Below, one piece after another: positions 1-6,857 of a stretch of DNA of 22,252 bases. The DNA comes from DATAEK01 sp036258055 (GTDB taxonomy: Bacteria > Acidobacteriota > Vicinamibacteria > Vicinamibacterales > 2-12-FULL-66-21), in assembly GCA_036258055.1 (NCBI GenBank), contig DATAEK010000255.1, positions 1-22,252 on the forward strand, written 5' to 3'. Position 1 is the first letter of the stretch. Every line of letters starts with the position of its first letter. Made by a program: the position numbers and the translations under genes. A model generated the notes under the pieces. The model was not told the DNA's origin. It did no database searches and was given only the letters and a program-made list of their open reading frames with translations.

Positions 1-1248
1 GATCAGCGCCGTTTTCCCCGCAGCGTCGACGCCAATGGGCGCAGTCTCGAGATTCTCTCGCCGTTCTCGACCGCCAGTCGTGATGCCGACGCGCGTGCCT
101 TTGCGGCGCTGATGAAGCACGTGAAAGCGATCGACGGCGAGGCGCACACGGTGCTGATGGTGCAGGTCGAAAACGAAATCGGGATGATTCCCGACGCCCG
201 CGATCAAAGCGCTGACGCGAACCGCGTGTTCGCCTCGGCTGTGCCGGGCGAACTGACGGAGTACTTGTCCAAACAATCCGAGACGCTTGCGCCCGAATTG
301 CGAAGCAGGTGGCTCGCGGCCGGCGCGAAGCGGACCGGCACGTGGACCGAGGTCTTCGGAGAGAGCATGGCCGGCGAAGAGATCTTCATGGCGTGGCATT
401 TCGCGCGATTCACGCAGCACGTCGCCGCCGCGGGCAAAGCCGAGTACCCGCTGCCGATGTTCGTGAACGCGGCGCTGATTCGCCCTGGCTATCAGCCCGG
501 TCAGTATCCGAGCGCTGGTCCGCTGCCGCACCTGATCGACGTCTGGCGCGCCGGAGCGCCGGCCATCGACTTCATCGCGCCGGACATCTACTTTCCGACC
601 TTCGTCGAGTGGACGCGGCGCTACGTGCGCGGCGGGAATCCGCTCTTCATTCCAGAAGCGTTGCGAAGTCCCGACGCGGCGGCGAACGCGCTCTACGCCT
701 TCGCCGCGCACGATGCCATCGGCTTCTCGCCCTTCGCCATAGAGTCGATCGGTGAGCCGGCAGCCTGTCTGCTCGCGGCGAGCTACGACGCGGTGGACCA
801 GCTCACGCCGCTGATCCTCGAGCATCGCGGCCGCGGCACGATGACCGGCCTCCTGCAGGAGAATCCGGACAGCCGGCAGCCGCAGCAGCTCCGGCTGAAC
901 GGCTACATCCTGGCGGCGAGTTTCGAGCGCGCTTCGCCGCCGTCCCTGGCCGCCGGAGGGCTCGCACCGTCCGATGGGCCTGCGACGACGTGGCCAGCGG
1001 GCGGCCTGGTGATCGCAACCGGCCCGGACGAGTTTCTTTTCGCGGGCATCGGGGTGACGGTGACGTTCGCGGTCGCCGAGGCCGGCTGGCAGGCGGGGAT
1101 TCTCAGCGTCGAGGAAGGGCGATTCGTGAACGGGAAATGGCAGAACCTTCGCTGGCTGAATGGTGACCAGACGCATCAGGGGCGTCACCTGCGGCTCGAG
1201 CCCGGCCGCGTCTCGATTCAGCGCATCAAGCTCTGTCGATACCGGTGA
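1..1248 (+). CDS. Glycoside hydrolase with DUF5597-type C-terminal domain (beta-galactosidase-like), 5' partial
   Basis: The frame is open from base 1, so the gene starts before the window; the first in-frame ATG (base 112) is internal. The visible 415 codons contain a (beta/alpha)-barrel signature: the stretch VQVENEIG (codons about 55-62) carries the Asn-Glu pair typical of the acid/base residue of clan GH-A enzymes (Glu59). A second glutamate in LFIPEALR (about codon 219) is a good candidate for the nucleophile. The C-terminal 130 or so residues form a beta-rich module of the kind annotated DUF5597 in GH35/GH42-like beta-galactosidases. Such enzymes hydrolyse terminal beta-galactosides or related plant and microbial glycans. 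Catalytic assignments are inferred from motif context. The N-terminal signal region is outside the window, so export cannot be judged. The gene ends 81 bases before the DUF2911 gene on the same strand. Confidence 0.82.
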   Translation, partial: DQRRFPRSVDANGRSLEILSPFSTASRDADARAFAALMKHVKAIDGEAHTVLMVQVENEIGMIPDARDQSADANRVFASAVPGELTEYLSKQSETLAPELRSRWLAAGAKRTGTWTEVFGESMAGEEIFMAWHFARFTQHVAAAGKAEYPLPMFVNAALIRPGYQPGQYPSAGPLPHLIDVWRAGAPAIDFIAPDIYFPTFVEWTRRYVRGGNPLFIPEALRSPDAAANALYAFAAHDAIGFSPFAIESIGEPAACLLAASYDAVDQLTPLILEHRGRGTMTGLLQENPDSRQPQQLRLNGYILAASFERASPPSLAAGGLAPSDGPATTWPAGGLVIATGPDEFLFAGIGVTVTFAVAEAGWQAGILSVEEGRFVNGKWQNLRWLNGDQTHQGRHLRLEPGRVSIQRIKLCRYR

Positions 1249-1329
1249 CGTGTCAGCAGACGTGATAAGCAGTCTCGACGCGCGAGCAGGACAGTTGGCG
1301 AGCTCCAGCCCGGAAGCTCCGGAGGATCT

Positions 1330-1998
1330 ATGAAACACAGAATCGCAGCAGTGAGCACGTTCATCCTCGCGAGTGCGCTGCTCGGAGCCCAACAAGCGAG
1401 CCGGCCCATGAGTCCGGACGGGTCGGCGCAGGCGCAGGTTCTCGGCAAGTGGACGAAGGGGGAGCGTCCGGCGTTTACGCTCGGCCGGCAGCAGTACGAG
1501 GGTGGCAAGTGGATCGAGATCACGTACGGCCGCCCGCTCGAACGGGGACGCGATCTGTTCGGATCTGGCGCCGACTACGGCAAAGCCGTCAACGACGTCG
1601 GGACGGCGACGTTTCCCGCGCCGCCGGTGTGGCGCGCCGGCGCGAACGTCACGACGCGTCTCAAGAGCGAGGTCGCGCTCATGCTCGGAGACAAGACGGT
1701 GCCGGCCGGGGAGTACAGCTTGTTCATCGACTTGAAAAGCCCGAGCGAATGGACGTTCATCGTTTCGAGCTGGCCCGCGCAATTGAAGTTCAACGCGCAG
1801 GACAAGACCGCGCTCTGGGGTGCGTACGGCTACACAGCCGACAAGGACGTCGTCCGCGTCCCGATGAAGGTCGAGACGCTGCCGTTCGACGTCGAGCAAC
1901 TGACCTGGCTGTTTCTCGACATGAAGAACGACAGCGGCCGGATCGCGCTGCAGTGGGGCAAGACGATGGCGAGCGTGCCCTTCAAGGTCGTGCCCTAG
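1330..1998 (+). CDS. Exported DUF2911 domain protein
   Basis: A 222-residue protein with a short Sec signal peptide (basic MKHR, hydrophobic stretch to about residue 19, likely cut near LLGAQQA). The mature part has the DUF2911 pattern: a conserved ITYGRP motif after a variable region, then RAGAN followed by T-T-L, VPAGEYSLF and WTFIVS motifs, and a beta-rich C-terminus with ALQWGKT. The family is widespread in Acidobacteria and Bacteroidetes; it is secreted or periplasmic and has no established biochemical role. The start is well supported by GGAGGA at 1321-1326, three bases before the ATG. It follows the glycoside hydrolase on the same strand with an 81-base gap, so co-transcription is possible but not shown. 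Family identity is confident; function is unknown. Confidence 0.85.
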   Translation: MKHRIAAVSTFILASALLGAQQASRPMSPDGSAQAQVLGKWTKGERPAFTLGRQQYEGGKWIEITYGRPLERGRDLFGSGADYGKAVNDVGTATFPAPPVWRAGANVTTRLKSEVALMLGDKTVPAGEYSLFIDLKSPSEWTFIVSSWPAQLKFNAQDKTALWGAYGYTADKDVVRVPMKVETLPFDVEQLTWLFLDMKNDSGRIALQWGKTMASVPFKVVP

Positions 1999-2141
1999 CG
2001 CCAGCGCGTGAAGCGATCAGCGCGAAGATGGCACCGGCCGCGAGGCCGATATGGTGCTCGACGACGCGTAGACGGCCGGGTGGGCAGGAAAAACAGGCGC
2101 AGTCTCTCAGTGCCCATCGTCGCTCAGGGTCGTTTTCCGCA

Positions 2142-2969
2142 TCAGGGCCTGGCAGCGACGGTTTTACGCTCGCTCATGGGGTGGCGGCTGAAGAACGCGG
2201 CCAGACCCTGCGCGAGGCCGCCTGGATTCTCGAGGTGGAGCAGGTGACCCGCCTTCGGCAACAGAAATGGTTCCACATGCGGCAACCAGTCGAGCAGCAG
2301 TTGATGTCGCTGATAAAAGCGCGTATCGCTGTTCTCGCCAAGAACAGCCAGAACAGGCTGCTCGATGCGGCGTGCCTCTTCCGGCCCGAACAACCACTGT
2401 CGCAGAGCCGGCAGTTCCTGTCCAAAGAACGTGTCTGCATCGTCGAGGGCCTGCTGCACAGCGCCGGGAACGGTCTCGTCGAGAACCGAACGTGCATTCG
2501 AGCCGCACGTGGCTCGAAGAAAGGTGTCGACCGCCATCCTGCGGTCGCCCGTCCGATATAGTTCGAGCGCGCGCGGGACGTCAGCAGGGCTCGGCACGGC
2601 CATCAGAGCCGGCTCGAGCAGCGCGATCGAGTGAACGAGTTCGGGCACATCCGAAGCGATCTGAAGGGCGATGCAACCGCTGGCCGAGTGACCAACAATG
2701 TGTGCGCGTTTGATGCCCAGCTCGGTCAGCAGGGAACGGAAGGTTTCCGCCTCCTGCTCGAACGTCAGCTTGCGGGTCAGTTGTCGGCTGCCCGCGTACC
2801 CGGCGCGGTGATAGCGAAGCAGGGTGAACCGATCCGTAAGGGCTGGCTCTTCCATCAATGGCGCGAACCAATCCGCGCCGGCACCGTGGTGTATCAGGAC
2901 GACATGTTCACCTGTTCCACGGATCTCGTAATCGATCCCCGTACCGTCGGCGCGAAACATCAGTGGCAT
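2142..2969 (-). CDS. Alpha/beta-fold hydrolase
   Basis: A 275-residue alpha/beta hydrolase. The frame stays open upstream to 3257, but the ATG at 2969 is chosen because AGGAGG lies five bases ahead of it (2975-2980) and the family fold begins immediately after (FRADGTGIDYEIRG). Visible elements in order: oxyanion-hole region HHGAG (27-31), nucleophile elbow G-H-S-A-S-G with Ser95, a likely acid Asp215 in GENSDTRF, and catalytic His242 in KAGHLLHLENP. No signal peptide is present, so it should be cytoplasmic. The sequence resembles generic esterase/haloperoxidase-like family members; the substrate cannot be inferred. The upstream 226 bases contain two inverted repeats and the tail of a decayed aldehyde dehydrogenase on the same strand, so it probably has its own promoter. 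Confidence 0.88.
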   Translation of the reverse strand: MPLMFRADGTGIDYEIRGTGEHVVLIHHGAGADWFAPLMEEPALTDRFTLLRYHRAGYAGSRQLTRKLTFEQEAETFRSLLTELGIKRAHIVGHSASGCIALQIASDVPELVHSIALLEPALMAVPSPADVPRALELYRTGDRRMAVDTFLRATCGSNARSVLDETVPGAVQQALDDADTFFGQELPALRQWLFGPEEARRIEQPVLAVLGENSDTRFYQRHQLLLDWLPHVEPFLLPKAGHLLHLENPGGLAQGLAAFFSRHPMSERKTVAARP

Positions 2970-3082
2970 GCCTGCCTCCTCACCCCGGACGTCTACACTA
3001 TGGCCTGGAACGCACGATAGAAAGTTTCTTCTCTCCTTTCCGTCCGCGCGAGAGCTCATCCTGAAGTAGGACTTGCACCCGC

Positions 3083-3104
3083 CCGGGCGACTCGGGGCGC
3101 CCGG
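3083..3104. repeat. 7-bp inverted repeat (stem-loop)
   Basis: CCGGGCG (3083-3089) and CGCCCGG (3098-3104) are perfect inverted copies separated by eight bases. It lies between the aldehyde dehydrogenase remnant and the hydrolase gene. There is no T-run after it on either strand, so it does not look like a canonical intrinsic terminator; a hairpin that stops or stabilises transcripts remains possible. Confidence 0.4.
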
Positions 3105-3111
3105 CACGGAA

Positions 3112-3167
3112 CTCGTCGAGGGGATTGGATGTAACGGCTCGCGCGCGGACCGATGCCCCTCGACGAG
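3112..3167. repeat. 12-bp perfect inverted repeat with 32-base spacer
   Basis: CTCGTCGAGGGG (3112-3123) is repeated as its exact reverse complement CCCCTCGACGAG (3156-3167). The spacer contains a GC-rich core. The repeat lies in the same 226-base gap as the shorter stem-loop at 3083-3104. It could be a paired operator, a long hairpin in the transcript from the decayed locus, or part of a degraded mobile repeat. Confidence 0.5.
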
Positions 3168-3195
3168 GTCCTGACGTCGTCCCGGCCGCGCAGAT

Positions 3196-3997
3196 TCACC
3201 GCGCAAGCTCGCCGGCCATTTCCATTTCCATCTGCCTGGTGACGAGTGGGTGAGCAATCCGTTTGATGTTCAACAAATGGCGGTAGCTGACGTTGTCGGT
3301 CGTCGAGTTTCCGCCGAACGTGCCGCAGCCAAGCGTGAGCGAGCACTCGAGTCCCGTCGTCATCCCGCAGCAGCCCTGCGAGCCCGGCGAGTTGACGAGG
3401 ATGCGACTTGCCGGCATGACCTCGCCAAAGCGCTCCACGAGACGACGATTGCGGGAATGAATGATCGCAGTGTGACCCCCGCCAGCGTTTCCGAGGAGCG
3501 TCCGGCAGATGGCAAGGCCGACCTCCTCATTCACAGCCGTGAACATCGACAGCATCGGTGCCATCTTCTCGCCGGCATACGGATTCGCCGAGTCGGGTGA
3601 GTCGGTTTCGACGACCAGCAGACGAATCGAGTAGGGACGCCGGATGCCGGTGTGCTGCGCGATCGTCTGTGCGTCCTGACCCACGAGTTGTGATCGAAGT
3701 GCATTCCGCCGCGGGTCGAATGCCTGTGGCGTGAACCGCCGCGCTTCGTCCGGTGTGAGCACCCGCTCCCTGCCGTTCGAGTGCCGCGACGAATGCGGCG
3801 CGGACGCGTGCGTCCACCACGAGGTTGTGTTCGGCGCCGCAGATCAAGCCGTTGTCGAAGGATTTACTGAGCACGATGTCCTGCGCCGCCGAGTCGAGGT
3901 CCGCATCAGCGCAGATGAATGCCGGTGCGTTCCCCGGGCCCACACCGATGGCGGGTTTGCCAGAGCTGTACGCGGCTCTCACCATGCCGGCGCCGCC
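3196..3997 (-). pseudogene. Acylating aldehyde dehydrogenase remnant (AdhE/EutE-like), 5'-truncated and frameshifted
   Basis: Two frames together give the C-terminal half of an acetaldehyde/CoA-acylating dehydrogenase. The first (3985 downward) has MVRAAYSSGKPAIGVGPGN and the catalytic-cysteine motif FDNGLICGAE. About base 3768 the homology jumps to the other frame, beginning VLTPDEARRF and continuing with the AdhE-type strings SMFTAVNE, GHTAIIHS and NSTTDNVSYRHLLNIKR to the stop at 3196. A single extra base in the C-runs near 3762-3770 accounts for the shift. The N-terminal portion (NAD-binding half) is missing: homology starts abruptly with GGAG just before MVRAAYS, where it meets a cyclic-nucleotide-binding fragment. 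No iron-dependent alcohol dehydrogenase domain follows. It is almost certainly non-functional unless the shift is a sequencing error, and even then it would be truncated. Confidence 0.8.
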
Positions 3998-4173
3998 CCG
4001 TCGTGCTCGATTTCGATCCGAACCTCGCCCTCATCGAGAACGAAACAGGCGTCCGCGACCGATCCCATCCGGAAGATGCAATCCCCGCTGCTGAAGCGTA
4101 CGGGCTCGAGGTGAGGTTCGAGCACGGATAGATCCTCGGCTGACAACCGATCCAACGGAACGGGAAGCGTCAT
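3979..4173 (-). pseudogene. N-terminal fragment of a cyclic-nucleotide-binding (Crp/Fnr-type) domain
   Basis: The 64-codon frame begins at the ATG at 4173, preceded by AGGAG (4181-4185), and reads MTLPVPLDRLSAEDL then EPVRFSSGDCIFRMGSVAD and LDEGEVRIEI. This is the start of a cNMP-binding beta-roll: the FxxGDxIFxxGxxAD and L-x-EGxVRI signatures. The homology breaks after about 56 residues, around base 3998-4000, exactly where aldehyde dehydrogenase homology begins in a different frame, and the frame then stops at 3979. The intact start and ribosome-binding site show that this was the 5' end of a real gene. It may be a deleted Crp-like regulator, or the N-terminal domain of a cNMP-domain/aldehyde-dehydrogenase fusion that lost its middle. 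Confidence 0.7.
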
Positions 4174-4358
4174 CGTCAATCTCCTGACGGTGCTGTGCGA
4201 TTGAACCTGAGTCCTTTGATCAATTGAGAATACGGGGCAGCCGGACGACAGGTCATCACGCTGTGGTATTGATTTGGTGATGTTTCGGTGATGGGCTGGC
4301 CCCGGAGCCCCGGCGCCGCGCGCGGACTCGAGCGGCCACGCGGCCACCGCACCCCTGC

Positions 4359-4364
4359 TATCCT
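4359..4364 (+). promoter_or_regulatory. Possible -10 element of a leaderless transcript
   Basis: TATCCT fits the TAnnnT -10 pattern and ends six bases before the ATG of the S46 peptidase gene, while no Shine-Dalgarno sequence is present. This is the geometry expected for transcription starting at or next to the start codon. No good -35 element is visible, so the call is tentative. Confidence 0.35.
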
Positions 4365-4370
4365 GTCCTC

Positions 4371-6467
4371 ATGAAACGCACCACTCTCGTCCTCGCCCTG
4401 ATCGGCCTCTTTGCCGCCGCGACGATCGCTGACGAAGGCATGTGGACCTTCGACAACTTTCCCAAAGCCGACGTCATGAAGAAGTACGGCGTCCAGGTGA
4501 CCGACCAGATGCTCGACCGGCTGCAGCACGCGGTCGTGCGGCTCGAGAGCGGGTGCACCGGATCCTTCGTCTCGCCCGACGGCCTCGTGCTCAGCAACCA
4601 CCACTGCGCGCGCGCGTGTCTGGCCGAGAATTCGACCGCCCAACGCGACCTCCTCGGCAACGGATTCACGGCGAAGACGCGCGAGGACGAGATCCGCTGC
4701 CAGGGCCAGCAGGTGTCGGTGCTGATGAAGACGGAGAACGTCACCGCGAAAGTGACGGGCGCGCTGGCTGGCGCGGCCGCAGCCGACGTGTCGCGCCGGC
4801 GGAACGAGACGCTCACGAACCTCGAATCGGCCTGCGAAGCGGAATCAGAGAAAGCGGGCACGGCGCTCAAGTGCGAGGCGGTGACGTTGTACCAGGGCGG
4901 TCAGTACTGGCTCTACAAGTACAAACGCTACGACGATCTGAGGGTCGCGTTTGCGCCGGAAGAGGGCATTGCCGCGTTCGGCGGCGATCCCGACAACTTC
5001 CAGTTCCCGCGCTGGTGTCTCGACATGTCGCTGCTGCGCGTCTACGAGAACGGCAAGCCGGCCTCGACGCCGAATCACCTGTCGTTCAACTGGGCGGGCG
5101 CGAAGGAAGGCGAGCCGGTGTTCGTTGCCGGCCATCCGGGCAACACCGACCGGCTGCTCACGGTCGCGCAGTTGAAGACGCAGCGCGACGCCGTCCTCCC
5201 GTTCTGGCTGTTGCGCTACTCGGAGCTGCGCGGCCGCCTGATCCAGTACTCGAAGGCGTCGCCCGAGGCGGCGCGGACCGCGACCGACGACCTCGAGGGA
5301 CTCGAGAACAGCATCAAGGTGCGGCGCATGGAGCTCGCGGCGCTGCTCGACGATCGCATGATGGACGCGCGCGCGGCGGCGGAGCAGCAGCTGCGCGAGA
5401 AGGTGATGGCCGACCCGAAGCTGAAGGCGAGCGCCGGAACCGCATGGGACGAGATCGCCAATGCGGAGACGACGCATCGTGCAATCCTGCAGCCCTACGT
5501 CTTCGTCGAAGGCAGCGCCGGATTCAACAGTGCGCTCTTCACTTACGCGCGCCTGCTCGTGCGGGCTGCCGACGAGCGCGCGAAACCGAACGCGGAGCGG
5601 CTGCGCGAGTACACGGACGCGCAGTTGCCGCCGATCCGCCAACAGCTGGCCGCGGACGTTCCCGTGTACCCCGAATTGGAGCAGGTCAGCCTCTCGTTCT
5701 CGCTCGAGCGCATGCGGGAGTTTCTCGGACCAGACCATGCGATCGTGAAACAGGCGCTCGGGAAGGCCTCGCCGGACGAGCGCGCGAAGGCGCTGCTGAC
5801 CGGCTCGAAGCTCGCAGATCCGAAAGTGCGGCTGGCGCTTTTCGAGGGAGGGAAGAAGGCGGTCGATGCGAGCGACGATCCGATGATCGCGCTCGCGCGG
5901 GCCATTGATGACGAGGCGCGTGCCCTGCGGAAGACCTACGAGAGCGAGGTGGAGGGGCCGGAGGGCAGGGCGCAGCGCGCCATCGCCGACGCGCGTTTCG
6001 CAGTGTACGGCACGAGCATCTATCCCGACGCGACGTTTACCCTGCGGCTGTCGTACGGCGCCGTCAAGGGATGGACTGAGAGCGGCCAATCGGTCGAGCC
6101 GTTCACCTATCTGTCCCGGCTCTATGAACGGGCGACGGGCGCTCCGCCGTTTGCTGTGCCGAGGACGTGGCTGGACACGCGGCCCCGCCAGGACATGCGG
6201 ACGCCAGCCAATTTCGTGACGACCACCGACATCATCGGCGGCAACTCCGGCAGCCCGATGGTGAACGCGAAGGCGGAGATCGTCGGCCTCGTCTTCGACG
6301 GCAACATCCACTCGATCTCGGGCAGCTACTGGTTCGACGCCGACAAGAACCGCACGGTGGCCGTGCACCCGGCGTTCATCCGCACGGCGCTCCACGACGT
6401 GTACGACGTACCGGCACTTGCGCGCGAGCTGGAGCTCGTGGGCGCCGGAAGCAAGGCGGCGCGCTGA
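4371..6467 (+). CDS. Secreted S46 family peptidase (dipeptidyl-peptidase 7/11-like)
   Basis: A 698-residue protein with a Sec signal peptide (MKRTT then a hydrophobic stretch, cleavage near AAATIA-DEG). After the signal it shows the S46 opening: EGMWTFDNFP, then SGCTGSFVSPDGLVLSNHHC with the catalytic His in NHHC (76-79). The Asp is best placed at 218 in WCLDMSLLRVY, after GGDPDNFQFPR. The nucleophile Ser626 is in the trypsin-like GGNSGSP motif, followed by VGLVFDGN and the C-terminal strand set. Length matches the family (about 700). S46 enzymes are exopeptidases that release dipeptides from the N-terminus of peptides in the periplasm or outside the cell. The P1 preference (hydrophobic versus acidic) cannot be fixed here. 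No Shine-Dalgarno sequence precedes the ATG; a TATCCT box six bases upstream suggests a leaderless mRNA. Confidence 0.93.
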   Translation: MKRTTLVLALIGLFAAATIADEGMWTFDNFPKADVMKKYGVQVTDQMLDRLQHAVVRLESGCTGSFVSPDGLVLSNHHCARACLAENSTAQRDLLGNGFTAKTREDEIRCQGQQVSVLMKTENVTAKVTGALAGAAAADVSRRRNETLTNLESACEAESEKAGTALKCEAVTLYQGGQYWLYKYKRYDDLRVAFAPEEGIAAFGGDPDNFQFPRWCLDMSLLRVYENGKPASTPNHLSFNWAGAKEGEPVFVAGHPGNTDRLLTVAQLKTQRDAVLPFWLLRYSELRGRLIQYSKASPEAARTATDDLEGLENSIKVRRMELAALLDDRMMDARAAAEQQLREKVMADPKLKASAGTAWDEIANAETTHRAILQPYVFVEGSAGFNSALFTYARLLVRAADERAKPNAERLREYTDAQLPPIRQQLAADVPVYPELEQVSLSFSLERMREFLGPDHAIVKQALGKASPDERAKALLTGSKLADPKVRLALFEGGKKAVDASDDPMIALARAIDDEARALRKTYESEVEGPEGRAQRAIADARFAVYGTSIYPDATFTLRLSYGAVKGWTESGQSVEPFTYLSRLYERATGAPPFAVPRTWLDTRPRQDMRTPANFVTTTDIIGGNSGSPMVNAKAEIVGLVFDGNIHSISGSYWFDADKNRTVAVHPAFIRTALHDVYDVPALARELELVGAGSKAAR

Positions 6468-6857
6468 GGAGCGGCCAGACGGTGATCCGGTACAGCTGAC
6501 CTCCGACAGTGCGCGTTAGCCCAGCAATGGACGACAGCGAAATTGCGCGCTGCCTGCTTGATGCTGTGTGTGGATGAGCCCTCCACCCGTCAATTCGTCA
6601 CGAATCCACGTTCAATTCGCCCTCTGACCTCGTTCTATTGATGCATCGCCCATCGATAGAACGGAGTATCGTGCGCCGGTCAGGAGAACTGACGTCACCA
6701 GTTTGAGGAGAGGCAGCCCAGCCGCGGACGCCGATGGAGAAGCATTCAGGCTCAACCGATAATCAGGTTGGATCCTCTTCCGGAGAGACACCCGTACGGC
6801 GATGCTCGAGTTGAGAATAGCCGACCACATGCATGAAGATCTGAAGCAGAGAACGTC
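6468..6857. other. 390-base intergenic region upstream of the TIR/nSTAND block
   Basis: No gene is recognised. By eye the sequence is less GC-rich than its flanks. It contains a small perfect palindrome, ATTCG-TCA-CGAAT (6593-6605), and the larger imperfect inverted repeat at 6631-6663. No direct repeats or integrase remnants were seen. The promoter of the TIR operon should lie here, but no convincing -35/-10 pair stands out. Confidence 0.6.
6631..6663. repeat. 13-bp inverted repeat (one mismatch) with 7-base loop
   Basis: CGTTCTATTGATG (6631-6643) pairs with CATCGATAGAACG (6651-6663) with a single T/C difference. It is AT-rich for this genome and sits about 195 bases before the TIR start. 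There is no T-run, so a terminator is unlikely. An operator for the downstream operon or a structured 5' leader are the obvious options. Confidence 0.5.

Noticed and set aside
2000..2080. Minus-strand frame with a membrane-like segment (VEHHIGLAAGAIFALIASRAG)
   Set aside because: Too short, runs without a stop into the antisense of the DUF2911 gene, and has no start; it could be a remnant of a membrane protein but cannot be supported.
3196..3762. An independent intact gene starting at the GTG at 3762
   Set aside because: Its sequence is simply the continuation of the aldehyde dehydrogenase homology from the other frame, and no ribosome-binding site precedes the GTG.
4442..5908. Long open frames in other phases across the S46 gene (for example 4442-5908 + and 4845-6395 -)
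   Set aside because: They are shadows in GC-rich DNA: Arg/Ala-rich, no family motifs, no ribosome-binding sites, and they overlap a gene with clear catalytic motifs.
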